Of a DNA stretch of 64,000 nt, positions 8,801-18,400 are shown one piece after another. The stretch is from Dyadobacter fermentans (GTDB lineage Bacteria > Bacteroidota > Bacteroidia > Cytophagales > Spirosomataceae): NCBI RefSeq assembly GCF_019924045.1, contig NZ_JAHXBN010000027.1, positions 1-64,000 of the forward strand. The letters run 5' to 3'. The notes beneath the pieces were generated by a model. The model saw nothing but the letters and a program-made list of their open reading frames with translations. It had not been told where the DNA came from and made no database searches. A program made the translations under genes and the position numbers. Each line of letters starts with the position of its first letter. The stretch's first letter is position 1.

Positions 8801-9986
8801 TGTATTTCGATTTTCCCGCCTGATACACCGTGAACGGCGTTTCGTGCGAATACACAATGTTCACACCATTGTAATAAGTACCCAGCCACACCGAGCCGTT
8901 GGCATCTCTGAAAATATCGTACAATGAGTTCTGGCTCAGGCTTGTCGGATTCTCGGGCTCATGCTGGTACGTAGTGAATGCGCGTGTAGCCGGATCGAGA
9001 ATGCTAAGCCCTTCCAGCGTCGCGATCCAGAGCTTGCCCGCCTTGTCGGTAAATATCTTGCGGATATTATTGTGAACCAACCCATTAGCCCCCTCCCGTT
9101 TCTGGTAATGAGTAAATGTCTCCGTAGATGGGTCCAGCAAATTCAGTCCTCCATGCTTCGTTCCGACCCAGATATTCCCTTTGGGATCCTCCGCAACAGA
9201 TGTTACAAAATTGTCGCTCAATCCGCCGGTAACCGGATAGCCCACAGCCGCATTAGCCTCGCTTTCACGCTTCGACATTCCTGCCACAAAACTCCTGAAA
9301 CGGACTCCATTATTACCAAACGTGATTCTGGTCACCCCCGTGGTCGTTCCCACCCAAAGACGCCGCTGCGAGTCTTCGAAAATGCAACGTATATCATTCC
9401 CCGCCAGTGTGGGTTCGGAAGCACCTCCATAATACTGCCTGAAACGCAAACGCTGCCGGTCGATCAGCTCATTCAGTCCGCGGCCGGTGCCCACCCACAC
9501 GATCCCGCGGCTGTCCTCGAAAATACAGTTGACCGTATTGCTGCTGAGCTTACTTTCCTCCCCCGGTTTTCCCGCCAGCACAGACTCGAACGAATCGCTT
9601 TCGGGTAAATAGCGGTTCAGACCATGGCTTGTACCGACCCACAGTGTACGTTTCGAATCGCTGAGCACCGAAAGGATGTAGTTTCCGCTTAAGCTGCCCT
9701 TCACGGACGGCTCATGCTGGTATATTTTGAAATTACGGCCGTCAAACCGGTTGAGTCCGTAGCTGGTGCCGAGCCACATAAACCCGGCGTGATCCTGCGC
9801 AATCGCCAGCACGGAATTCTGCGACAATCCGTTCTCTGCATTCAGCTTATTAAAAACCAGCCGCTGGGGAACCAGCCGCTGGGGAACCAGCCGCTGGGGT
9901 ACCAGCCGCTGTGCGTTCGCACCGGAACGCGGCCCGCCCGCACACAACGCAATTATCATCAGGAGCACACTCCCTAACCTCATCAT
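5817..9986 (-). CDS. HTCS: hybrid two-component sensor/regulator of the PL8 locus
   Basis: 1389 residues from the ATG at 9984-9986, chosen because a signal peptide (RLGSVLLMIIALCAGG...ANAQ) begins there; the frame runs 53 codons further upstream. Order: signal peptide; four RLVPQ-like repeats just after the cut; a series of two-component propeller repeats with the recurring pattern G.(I/L)W(I/V)GT; a Y_Y_Y domain; one transmembrane helix; histidine kinase with phospho-acceptor His879 (NVSHEIRTH); ATPase with N box and GYGIGLALSKS; receiver with Asp1185 (SDVMM); AraC-type HTH at the C-terminus. This class senses a breakdown oligosaccharide in the periplasm and activates the adjacent Sus operon, here the divergent SusC-SusD-PL8 genes. 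Oddity: the H-box proline usually found in HE(F/I)RTPL is His884. Another proline-bearing motif does not compensate. Confidence 0.93.
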   Translation of the reverse strand: MMRLGSVLLMIIALCAGGPRSGANAQRLVPQRLVPQRLVPQRLVFNKLNAENGLSQNSVLAIAQDHAGFMWLGTSYGLNRFDGRNFKIYQHEPSVKGSLSGNYILSVLSDSKRTLWVGTSHGLNRYLPESDSFESVLAGKPGEESKLSSNTVNCIFEDSRGIVWVGTGRGLNELIDRQRLRFRQYYGGASEPTLAGNDIRCIFEDSQRRLWVGTTTGVTRITFGNNGVRFRSFVAGMSKRESEANAAVGYPVTGGLSDNFVTSVAEDPKGNIWVGTKHGGLNLLDPSTETFTHYQKREGANGLVHNNIRKIFTDKAGKLWIATLEGLSILDPATRAFTTYQHEPENPTSLSQNSLYDIFRDANGSVWLGTYYNGVNIVYSHETPFTVYQAGKSKYSINHNVVSAVVKDRTGNLWIGTEGGGFDHLDIRTGAVRNFRSGPGAPGMTSNLVKAIVQDKSGALWIGTHLGGLNYYNAGAFRAFRNNPADTGSLSSDNVSAVFEDSRGRLWVGTDQMGVDLLDKRTGTFRHFNTGTEAPFKLSGNFTRNFYEDSKHNLWIGTNEGVNVLRSDSGGIEWVKPRGESPAKRFPKVINCVLEDRHGIIWIGSYYGGLTRYDRASNTFINFTRKDGLPNDNVLGILDDERGNLWISTSNGLSRFDTGKRVFKNYTVADGLPGNEFISNTHYKDESGEMFFGGLNGLVSFLPTAIETNDFAAPVVFTGLKLFNTPVRIGGPDELLQKDIGLTREITFTHAQNIFTIDFALLNYIKPEKNTYAYRLDGFEKDWNYVKTSSATYTNLPPGTYTFWVKGANNDGIWSKTPSKITIHVLPPVWKTWWAYCLYVIAAVAAVLFITRYFYMTALFKREHELHQVKLNFFTNVSHEIRTHLTLIQGPVEGLMMARQEDEEVQANLSLVRKNANRLLRLVSELMDFRKAETNHLALHVTRNDLVPFLRGVFGDFSFISQHRNIESVFEYDAEDTSLYFDAGQMEKVIFNLLSNAYKFTHDGGKVLLKVTEHDDWVKIRIEDDGIGIAPQYLGKLFANFFQIYDHGKQNTGYGIGLALSKSIVELHKGQLTVESTVEQQQHRKGRTCFTITLRKGNGHFAAEQLETQATVATGETDLLAEAAALGVPEPDSDKPVVLLVEDNEEVRAFVAGALGERYRIVQAENGEQGWATAIESIPELIISDVMMAEMDGLALCTKLKSDERTSHIPVILLTAKASLNHQLSGLETGADAYIPKPFSIQLLELNVRNLLASRKLMQQKYSRQITLQPQNVVIESLDEQFLSRIVAITEELMDNPDFGVAMLTEKIGMSQSVLYKKLKAVTDLSVNDFLKSIRLKRAAQLLQQQKMTIYEVAYAVGYDDRKYFSREFKKQFGKTPSDYATESREVKY
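9853..9913 (-). repeat. Four tandem 15-bp units coding RLVPQ repeats
   Basis: The unit CCAGCCGCTGGGGAA is repeated with small changes four times, giving RLVPQ three times and then RLVFN. The array encodes the very start of the mature sensor domain, directly after the predicted signal peptide cut. Unit length is a multiple of three, so gain or loss would change tail length and not frame. Confidence 0.85.
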
Positions 9987-10176
9987 TTGTCGCCTCCGAG
10001 GCACAATTATGCCCACTGTTTTTTTGGTACTAAAATACGATAAAATTATCCGGCCGCTGAAAAACACCCCCATTCGAAATGGATTTTCACCCCGTCGGAC
10101 GGCCCGGTTAGCGGAATTTTGTTTAAACATTTTTCTATCAAACAAAATAATCCACCTTCAAACCCCGGGAAATACG

Positions 10177-13100
10177 ATGAAGTATTCTACCAAAACAAAA
10201 AATACCCCTCCTGCCCCGCTTCCGCCCGTGAGGCACCTTCGCGGTCGCGCGGGTGCGGCGCTCGTCGCGCTGTCCCTCTTATCGGCCCCGGGCATTGCGC
10301 CACTGGCTGATGCCGCCCCGACTACATTCACTCAAAAAGCGCTCGCCGACCTCACCGGTAAAGTAACAGACGAAAAAGGCGAAGGTCTTCCCGGAGTGAG
10401 CGTTATTTTAAAAGGCTCCCAGCAGGGAACCGTAACCGATGCCGACGGCCGGTTCAAACTGGCGATCAGTGATGTCGCGGGCAAATCGCTTGTGTTCAGT
10501 TTTGTCGGCTATGAATCCAGAGAGCAGGAAATAGGTAGTCAGACGGAGTTCAGCATCAGCCTCGCCCCCTTGGCCAGCAACCTCAACGAACTCGTGGTCG
10601 TAGGTTACGGCGAGCAGAAAAAAGTCAACCTGACCGGCTCCGTGGCGACGATCGACTCCAAAAGCATTGAAAGCCGCCCTGTCACCAACCTTTCCTCCTC
10701 GCTTGCGGGCCTTGGGCAGGGCGTGTACGTGCGCCAGAGCTCGGGTAAGCCGGGCGACGACGGCGCCACGATCCGCATCAGGGGTACAGGCACCCTCAAC
10801 GACAACAGCCCGTTAGTACTTATCGACGGCATTATCGGTGTGATGGACGCCGTGAACCCCAACGACGTGGAGAGCATTTCGATCCTGAAAGATGCCGCCT
10901 CTTCGGCCATTTACGGTTCCCAGGCTGCCAACGGGGTAATTCTTATTACTACCAAAAAGGGCTCTAAAAACAAAACTACCGTTTCTTACAGCGGGCTGTT
11001 CTCGACGGCTAGCCCCAGCAACCTCCCCCGGTTCGTATCCGACTATCCGCGCCACATGCGCCTTTTCAATGAAGGTGCCGCCAACATCGGCCGCGCAGTG
11101 CCTATTTACTCCGACCAGACCATCCAGACCTGGGAATATGCCAAACAGCACCCCGACGAGCTGAATGTGAACGGCGTTCCCAACTGGCTTGCCTACCCCA
11201 ATACCGACTGGGGAAAAGTGATTTTTGAAAACAATGTGGTCCAGAACCACAACGTATCCGTGAACGGCGGAAGCGAAAAGTCCCTCTTCAATATCTCGCT
11301 GGGCTATCTGAACAACCCCGGCGTGATGCAGAACACCGGCCTGAAACGCTACCAGCTGCGCGCCAATGTGCAGACCAAGATCGGCAATGCGGTGACAGTG
11401 GGTACGCAGACATTTGCCCAGACCCAGTCCAAAGACATGGGCAATACCGCCAATGCATTCAACTTCCTCCGGCAGACCGTGCCGGGTATCGTACCCTACT
11501 ACGACGGTCGCTACGGCCTTCCGGCAGCGGCCGACGAAATCCAGACGGCCAACGGCATCCTGGCCTACCTGAACACCACCGGCGGGAAAGATTCGGAATC
11601 GCGGTTCAATTCCACACTTTTTGCGAATGTCGACATTCTCAAAGGTTTGAAGTTTGAAACCAAAATGAACTACCAGATAAGGTTTGCGGAATACAACTCG
11701 CATGCTATTCCGGTATTGCGCTGGAATTTCGCCAACAACGTGGCCGACGACGTGAACCAAACCAATGATCCGACCACGATGAGTACCCGGTATACCTACA
11801 ATAAGAACTACCAAATCACCTTCGACAACGTGCTCCGGTACAATACCACCATCGGGCGCGACCACGAGATCGGCGCGCTGGCCGGGTACAATCAGTACTA
11901 TTACAACTACTACGATATCGACGCTACGAAAACCGGCCTGATCGACTGGACCATTACGACCCTCGGCTCGGCCACCGACATGACCAACACCACCGGCACG
12001 GAATACGACCGCGCCATGCGCTCCTGGTTCGGAAGGCTCAACTATTCGTTCCGCTCGAAATACCTGTTTGAAGCGAATATCCGCTATGACGGCTCTTCGC
12101 GGTTTTCGCCCGACACGCGCTGGGGAACATTCCCGTCGTTCTCGGCCGGCTGGCGCATTTCGGAGGAAGACTTCTTCGGCGGGCTTAGCAATCACATATC
12201 AAACCTGAAACTACGTGCCTCCTGGGGTAAACTGGGGAATAATGCATCCGGCGACTACGACTACCAGGCCAATTACGGCAAGGTCAACTACTCGTTCAAC
12301 GGCACTATTGCTTCCGGCCTCGCGCAGGGTAAGATCGCCAATCCGTTCCTGAGATGGGAGTCGACCACAGTGACCAACATCGGTCTCGACGGAAACGCCT
12401 GGAACAACCGCGCCAGCTTCGAACTCGAATGGTACGACAAATACACCGATGGCATCCTTACCACCCCGCCTATTCCGCTTACCGCCGGAACCGTTTCCGC
12501 ACCTACCCAGAACACCGCTGCCGTCCGGAACCGCGGGATCGAATTTTCACTCGGATGGCGCGACAAGGTGGGCGGTGTAAACTACTCGATCAACGGGAAC
12601 TTCGCCTACAATATCAACCGCGTGACCACCTACAAAGGCAAACTCAGCGAGCAGTGGATCACCAACTCGGACGGAACGCGGAGCTACACCAGCAACCTGG
12701 GCGACGTCTCGACCGGCAGCGACAACCGCATTCTGGAAGACCGCGCGATCAACGAATTCTACCTTCGCGAACGTTACCGTGGAAACGGCACCTACAAGGC
12801 CGGAGGGGAAGTGGATATCAATGCAGGCCCCAAAGACGGTATGATCCGTACGCAGGACGACCTTGCCTGGGTAAATGCGATGAAAGCGGCAGGCTACTCG
12901 TTCTCGCCCGTCAACAGCGTGGGCAAGGCGCAGCTTTATTACGGCGACTTCATCTTCGCCGACCTGAACGGCGACGGTAACTACGGTAACAGCTACGACC
13001 GGAAATTTACCGGCACGACCTCAAACCCGAAATATGTGTTTGGGTTGAATATGGATGCCAGCTGGAAAGGTTTCGACCTGTCGATGATCTGGGCAGGCTC

Positions 13101-13527
13101 AGCAGGGATGCAGTATTATTACAATTTCGAAGGATATAACAACTCCATCGTCCGTGATGGAAACGGCATTGCATCGCGCGTGGCCGACGACCATTACTAC
13201 TACAATGACGCCAACCCGAATGACCCCAACAACAACATTACCGGCTCTTTCCCGAGGCTGAAATACAATGGCGACGCCATTAACACGACTTCCAGCACCA
13301 ACTGGCTGTACGACGCTTCGTACATCAAGCTGAAAAACCTGCAACTGGGCTATTCGATCCCCGATGTTTGGAGCAAAAAGCTGAAAATAAGCCGTGCGAG
13401 GCTGTTCCTTTCGGGCGAAAACCTGCTGATCATCACCAAATACCCGGGCCTCGACCCCGAGATCGGTGCGGGTGTAGGTTATCCGACCATGAAGCAATAC
13501 TCACTGGGAGTAAATGTAACCCTTTAA
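10177..13527 (+). CDS. SusC-like TonB-dependent outer-membrane receptor of the PL8 locus
   Basis: 1116 residues from ATG 10177, chosen because it opens MKYSTKTK with a basic then hydrophobic leader (ALVALSLLSAPGIAPLADA); the frame is open to 10009 but that extension has no leader. Order: signal peptide, carboxypeptidase-D-like regulatory domain (LTGKVTDEKGEGLPGVSV, about residues 60-145), TonB box and plug (LVVVGYGEQKK; IRIRGTGTLNDNSPLVLIDG), and a beta-barrel ending in YSLGVNVTL with the terminal aromatic/hydrophobic signature. It imports oligosaccharides across the outer membrane together with the SusD lid encoded 15 bp downstream. Regulation is expected from the divergent HTCS gene, which shares the 190-bp intergenic region. 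Confidence 0.95.
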   Translation: MKYSTKTKNTPPAPLPPVRHLRGRAGAALVALSLLSAPGIAPLADAAPTTFTQKALADLTGKVTDEKGEGLPGVSVILKGSQQGTVTDADGRFKLAISDVAGKSLVFSFVGYESREQEIGSQTEFSISLAPLASNLNELVVVGYGEQKKVNLTGSVATIDSKSIESRPVTNLSSSLAGLGQGVYVRQSSGKPGDDGATIRIRGTGTLNDNSPLVLIDGIIGVMDAVNPNDVESISILKDAASSAIYGSQAANGVILITTKKGSKNKTTVSYSGLFSTASPSNLPRFVSDYPRHMRLFNEGAANIGRAVPIYSDQTIQTWEYAKQHPDELNVNGVPNWLAYPNTDWGKVIFENNVVQNHNVSVNGGSEKSLFNISLGYLNNPGVMQNTGLKRYQLRANVQTKIGNAVTVGTQTFAQTQSKDMGNTANAFNFLRQTVPGIVPYYDGRYGLPAAADEIQTANGILAYLNTTGGKDSESRFNSTLFANVDILKGLKFETKMNYQIRFAEYNSHAIPVLRWNFANNVADDVNQTNDPTTMSTRYTYNKNYQITFDNVLRYNTTIGRDHEIGALAGYNQYYYNYYDIDATKTGLIDWTITTLGSATDMTNTTGTEYDRAMRSWFGRLNYSFRSKYLFEANIRYDGSSRFSPDTRWGTFPSFSAGWRISEEDFFGGLSNHISNLKLRASWGKLGNNASGDYDYQANYGKVNYSFNGTIASGLAQGKIANPFLRWESTTVTNIGLDGNAWNNRASFELEWYDKYTDGILTTPPIPLTAGTVSAPTQNTAAVRNRGIEFSLGWRDKVGGVNYSINGNFAYNINRVTTYKGKLSEQWITNSDGTRSYTSNLGDVSTGSDNRILEDRAINEFYLRERYRGNGTYKAGGEVDINAGPKDGMIRTQDDLAWVNAMKAAGYSFSPVNSVGKAQLYYGDFIFADLNGDGNYGNSYDRKFTGTTSNPKYVFGLNMDASWKGFDLSMIWAGSAGMQYYYNFEGYNNSIVRDGNGIASRVADDHYYYNDANPNDPNNNITGSFPRLKYNGDAINTTSSTNWLYDASYIKLKNLQLGYSIPDVWSKKLKISRARLFLSGENLLIITKYPGLDPEIGAGVGYPTMKQYSLGVNVTL

Positions 13528-13542
13528 TTTTCAATCAGTATC

Positions 13543-15336
13543 ATGAGATTTCCTGTTCATATATTCAAAAGAAAAATCTGCCAATTCGGTATCCCGGCGC
13601 TTTCGCTGCTCGCGTTGAGCGCCTGCGAGCCCGACCTGCTCGACACCAGCCCTTACGGCTCCATTTCGTCGAACAACATGTGGACTACCGACAACCTGAC
13701 CGACCTCGGCATGACCGGCGTTTACAACGGCTTGCGGCTCGGTATCAGTACCAGCTCCGCTTCCGGTCGGGAGCTTTACCATTTCGACCGCATGGGCATG
13801 AGCGGCCAGCAACGGGATGGCGACGCATTCATGAACGGCACCGCCACCGCGGGCAACGGCAATGTCAGCAGCGTATGGTCGGAGTTGTACGAAGGCGTGC
13901 ACCGCGCAAACGACGCCATCAAGAACCTCACCGAGAAATCGCCATCCTCGCCTGAAAAGAAGGCCAGGTACATGGCGGAGGCCAAATTTCTCCGCGCCTA
14001 TTACTATTTCAGGCTTAACCAGCTTTTCAAAGGCGTGCCCATTTACCTCGAACCCGTGCAGCTGGAAGAAATCACCAAAGGCCGCGAAACCGAAGCGAAG
14101 GTATGGGAGCAGATCGTGAAGGACCTTACCGACGCCATCAATGAGCCCGCATTGCCCAACAAATATGCCAAAGGCAACGCGGCATTCGGGCATGTGACCA
14201 AAGGTGCGGCCTATGCATTGCGCGGCAAGGCTTATATGTATACCAAACAATGGGACCTCGCCATTGCCGATTTCGAAAAGGTAAAAGCGGCCGGGTACGC
14301 ATTGTTCTCCGGCGCCGGTGCCGACAGCTACCGGCTGCTGTTCAAGCAGGCCAACGAGCAGAGCGACGAGATGATTTTCGCGATCCAGCACATGGGCGTG
14401 AGCGGCTATGGCTCCACCACGCAGTTCTTCTGCGGCACCCGTTCTTCCACCGGTTCTTGCTGGAACACCTACCTGATATCGCCCAATGTGGTGGATTTGT
14501 ATGAAAACAAAGACGGCAGCAAATTCAACTGGGACGCGATCATCCCCGGCTATAATGCAATGCCGGTAGCCAAAAGAGAAGTTTACTTTTTGAGAAACAA
14601 CCTTACCGCAACGGAAATCGCCGCCATGACCGCCAAAGGCCTCGATATGAGCCTTTACCTGCCTACCGGAAACGAAGAAAGGATCATGAAGGCATACGAA
14701 AACCGCGATCCGCGCTTGCAAGCCAATGTAATCACCCCGTATGCTTCCTACAACGGCACCACGCCGACGGTTTCGCGCTGGCCTTACCGCGTTGCGAACG
14801 GGCTGCCCATCGCCGATCTCCGCACCGACACCGGTAACCTCTTCTATTACCTGCACCGCAAATTCGTTTACGAAGGTGCACCCGGTGTGGAAATCGAGAA
14901 CCGTACCTACGGCGCCACCGACTTCCCGCTGATCCGCTATGCCGATGTACTGCTGATGTGGGCCGAAGCGCTGAACGAAAAAGGCAATACTGCAGACGCT
15001 ATTGCCCTGGTGAATGAAGTACGCACGCGGGCAGGTGTGGCATTGCTCAATTCCAATGCGGCTACCACCGTCGCAGGCCAGGCCGACCTCCGCGAGCGCA
15101 TCCGCAACGAGCGCCGCGCCGAGTTCGTCAACGAGGGTGTCGATTACTTCGACGAGCTTCGCTGGGGTACTTTGAAAGAAACCGTTTTCTACAACGGAAA
15201 TGGCGTGAAGCAAATTTGGGGAACGGTGGTTGTACCTTACGTTTGGTCCGGCGACTTCCTGAATACCTGGCCTATCCCGCAATCGGAAATCGAGCGGAAC
15301 GGCAATTTGCAGCAAAATCCAGGTTGGATGAATTAA
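13543..15336 (+). CDS. SusD/RagB-like surface glycan-binding lipoprotein of the PL8 locus
   Basis: 597 residues. The N-terminus has a lipoprotein signal with lipobox LSAC and then EPDLLDTSPYG, the normal SusD start. Typical SusD landmarks follow: a TPR-like helical region with AKFLRAYYYFRL, a substrate-facing middle, RYADVLLMWAEALNEKG, IRNERRAEFVNEGVDYFDELRWG, and the end WPIPQSEIERNGNLQQNPGW. It forms the lid of the SusC channel and delivers bound glycan. The spacing from SusC is 15 bp and to the lyase gene 87 bp, all on one strand, so a single SusC-SusD-lyase transcript is likely. Confidence 0.95.
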   Translation: MRFPVHIFKRKICQFGIPALSLLALSACEPDLLDTSPYGSISSNNMWTTDNLTDLGMTGVYNGLRLGISTSSASGRELYHFDRMGMSGQQRDGDAFMNGTATAGNGNVSSVWSELYEGVHRANDAIKNLTEKSPSSPEKKARYMAEAKFLRAYYYFRLNQLFKGVPIYLEPVQLEEITKGRETEAKVWEQIVKDLTDAINEPALPNKYAKGNAAFGHVTKGAAYALRGKAYMYTKQWDLAIADFEKVKAAGYALFSGAGADSYRLLFKQANEQSDEMIFAIQHMGVSGYGSTTQFFCGTRSSTGSCWNTYLISPNVVDLYENKDGSKFNWDAIIPGYNAMPVAKREVYFLRNNLTATEIAAMTAKGLDMSLYLPTGNEERIMKAYENRDPRLQANVITPYASYNGTTPTVSRWPYRVANGLPIADLRTDTGNLFYYLHRKFVYEGAPGVEIENRTYGATDFPLIRYADVLLMWAEALNEKGNTADAIALVNEVRTRAGVALLNSNAATTVAGQADLRERIRNERRAEFVNEGVDYFDELRWGTLKETVFYNGNGVKQIWGTVVVPYVWSGDFLNTWPIPQSEIERNGNLQQNPGWMN

Positions 15337-15423
15337 GTATATTTCAATGCGGAGTTCGGGTTTGTCCGACTCCGCTTTCCTATTTTGTCAAAAACAGGCT
15401 TATCCATTTTATTTCAAATCATT

Positions 15424-18400
15424 ATGAAACAAAATAAGTCCTTTCCCCCAATGCTTTTTCTCGCAGCAGTGATCGCCTTCCTGCTGGGTTCCAAAGCGCA
15501 CGGCCAGAACGATTTCACCACCATTTCTGACCGCATTTTTGACAATTTCCAGGCTACCGGCGCTTCCACCGTGGACACGCAGACGGCCTCCCTCCTCAGC
15601 ACTTTACAAGCCGATTTCTCCTGGCCCGACATCAATTACGCATCCACCGCCCAGACCGACTGGGCACCCGGCAACCATTTGGCCAGAATGGGGACTCTCG
15701 CCAAAGCCTATTCCAAACCTACGAGCATTTACTACGGCGACGCCAGCCTGAAAACGAAGATCGAAGGCGTGATGAACTATTGGCTCGCATTGAGCCCCGC
15801 GCCCACCAGTACCAACTGGTTCTACCTGTCGATCAGCGTGCCCAAAGACATTGGTAACACGCTGATTTGCCTCCGAAAATCTCCCGCAGGCATTTCCCAA
15901 ACCCTCGAAAACCAAATGCTGGCCTGGATGACCAAGGGCGTTTCGATCACGGTTTCGCCTGCTAAAGACGGTTCGAACCTCACCGACGTCGCCCAGCATT
16001 ACATCATGCGCGCCTGCCTCACCGAAAACCAGACACTGCTTAACCAGGCCATTACGGCAGTGACCGGCTCCATAGTCGTCACTACCGGCGAAGGCATCCA
16101 GATCGACAACTCGTACACCGCACATGGCCCGCAGCTGTATGTATACGGGTACGGGCGCGAGTACATTTCGGGGATCAGCAACATTGCGGTTTACGTCGCC
16201 GGTACTTCCTATGCGTTTTCGAGCGATAAACTGGCGATATTCTCGGATTTTGTCAGAAAAGGCTTCGTGAAACCGTCCCGCGGCGCCTATGCCGACTATA
16301 ACCTCTACGGACGCGGTGTGAGCCGTGCCAATGCGGGCAAGGCCGACGTGGCTCTTATCGAAAAAGTGAAGGCATTCGACCTCCCCGCCTACGCCACCGA
16401 ATACGACAATGCGATTCAGCGGATGCGCGGCTTGCAGCTTCCGTCCTATAACGTATCGCCGGAGCATGTGCATTACTGGCGCACCGATTACACCGTGCAT
16501 CACCGGCCGGGTTATATGTTCGGGCAACGCAGCATTTCCAACCGGAATGCGAAGTCGGAAATGGGTAATGGAGAGAATATCAAAGGCTACTACCTGACCG
16601 AAGGCGCGAATTACATTGCCGTGAATGGCGATGAGTACTACAACATCTTCCCGGTTTGGGAATGGAACAAAATCCCTGGCACGACCGTACCCGAAATTAC
16701 TACCTACCCCGTGCGGGCTTCCTGGGGTGTAAATTTCGGGACCGTGCCGTTTGTGGGCGGCGTGTCCGACGGCGTTTACGGAGCCAGCGCATTCGCGATG
16801 AGCGATTACAGTACGACAGCCAAAAAAGCATGGTTTTATTTCGACAATGAAATCGTTTGCCTCGGCGCAGGCATCACCTCTTCCGCAGCCCAGGCTATTA
16901 ACACCACCGTGAACCAATGCCTTCTGCAAACCGACGTAACCGTCTCCGACGCTTCGAACAATGTGAGCACGCTCGCCAACGGCTCGCGCGATTATGCGGG
17001 TAACCTGAAATGGGCTTTGCAAGGCAATGTGGGTTATTATTTTCCGCAAGCAGGCCTGGTTTCACTGAGCAACCAGACGCAGACGGGAAGCTGGTCGTCC
17101 ATTAACACCACCGGTTCCACGGCTTCGGTGTCGGCCGATGTCTTCAAATTATGGTTTAAACACGGCATTGCGCCGAGCAATGCTTCCTATGCCTATTTCG
17201 TGCTCCCGGGCAAAACCTCGGCCGCCGAAATGCAGGCTTACAATGCATCGGATATCAGCATATTAACCAACACCCCGACCGTACAAGCCGTACGGCACAA
17301 CGGGCTCGGGATCTGGCAAATCGTATTTTACCAGGCCGGCGAATTCACAGCAGACCAGGTGACGGTGAAAGTGGACAAAGCATGCGTGGTGATGCTGAAA
17401 AACGCAACCAGCACCGACGTGACGGTACACATCGCCGATCCGGCGCAGAGCGCGCAGCAGGTGTATGTGGGTATTAAGAACAACCAGTTTACCACCATGA
17501 AAGCAGCGACGATCACCCTGCCAGCGGGCGCCAGCGCAGGCAGTTCGGTGGAAGCCCACGTTACTAGCAGCAGCCCGGATTACCAGCAACCGGTTGAGCC
17601 ATTAGCCACCCTTACCGCCGTGGCCGACGCCTTCGTACGCAGCGGCGGCAGTGGCAGCACCGCGGCTTACGCGACCACCAACTACGGTACCGACGCCGTC
17701 CTGACCGTCAAGAAAGAAAGCGCCGGGTACGATCGCGAAACATTCATCAAGTTCGACCTGAGCACCATTACCTCCACCCCGGACAGCGCCGTACTGCAAC
17801 TGCGGGTAAATAATGCCAATACCTCCATTACCAGCACCAAATGGGCATTCTACCTGGTTGACAACAACAGCTGGACCGAAACCGGTATCACCTGGTCGAA
17901 CAAACCGGCGCATACCACCCGCCTCGGCGATATGACTGGCACCGTGACGGGCTCCACCATCCGGTTCAATGTATCTTCCGCGGTGATCGGGCGTCTTGCC
18001 GCCGACAAAATACTTTCGCTGCATATCGTTTCGGAGCCCAGTACCACCGACGCAGCGATAATCAGCAAAACCGACGCGAGTTTCAATGCCCGGGAAAATA
18101 CCAACGCGCTCTACCGGCCGCAAGTCCTGATTTACGGCAGCAACGCCACGAACCCGCAAACATTGAAGGACTCCCTGCTCACCACCGCCGACTCCTACGT
18201 GCGCAGCAATGGCAATGCGGCCAACAACTACGGCACACAGGGGTATCTCGTAGCGCGCAACAAGTCCGACGACACGCAGGAGGTATACCTGGCATTCGAC
18301 CTGCACGGCATGCACCGCAATGTTTCCAATGCAAAAATCCGCCTCTGGGGCATTGAAAGCAGCCTTAGCACCAGCTGGAACCTCTCAGTTGCGTCCAACA

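Noticed and set aside
9987..10145. N-terminal extension of the HTCS by 53 codons
   Set aside because: A signal peptide begins at residue 54 (ATG 9986) and the extension would cover the shared promoter region.
10009..10176. N-terminal extension of SusC
   Set aside because: No signal peptide in the extension; the leader starts at 10177, and the extension overlaps the divergent regulatory region.
10813..12195. 460-residue minus-strand frame opposite SusC
   Set aside because: Shadow of the SusC gene; low-complexity Val/Gly/Arg composition.
13531..15315. 594-residue minus-strand frame opposite the SusD gene
   Set aside because: Mirror of a recognised SusD gene; no domain or plausible start.
15604..17049. 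481-residue minus-strand frame opposite the PL8 gene
   Set aside because: Shadow of the lyase gene, no recognisable domain.
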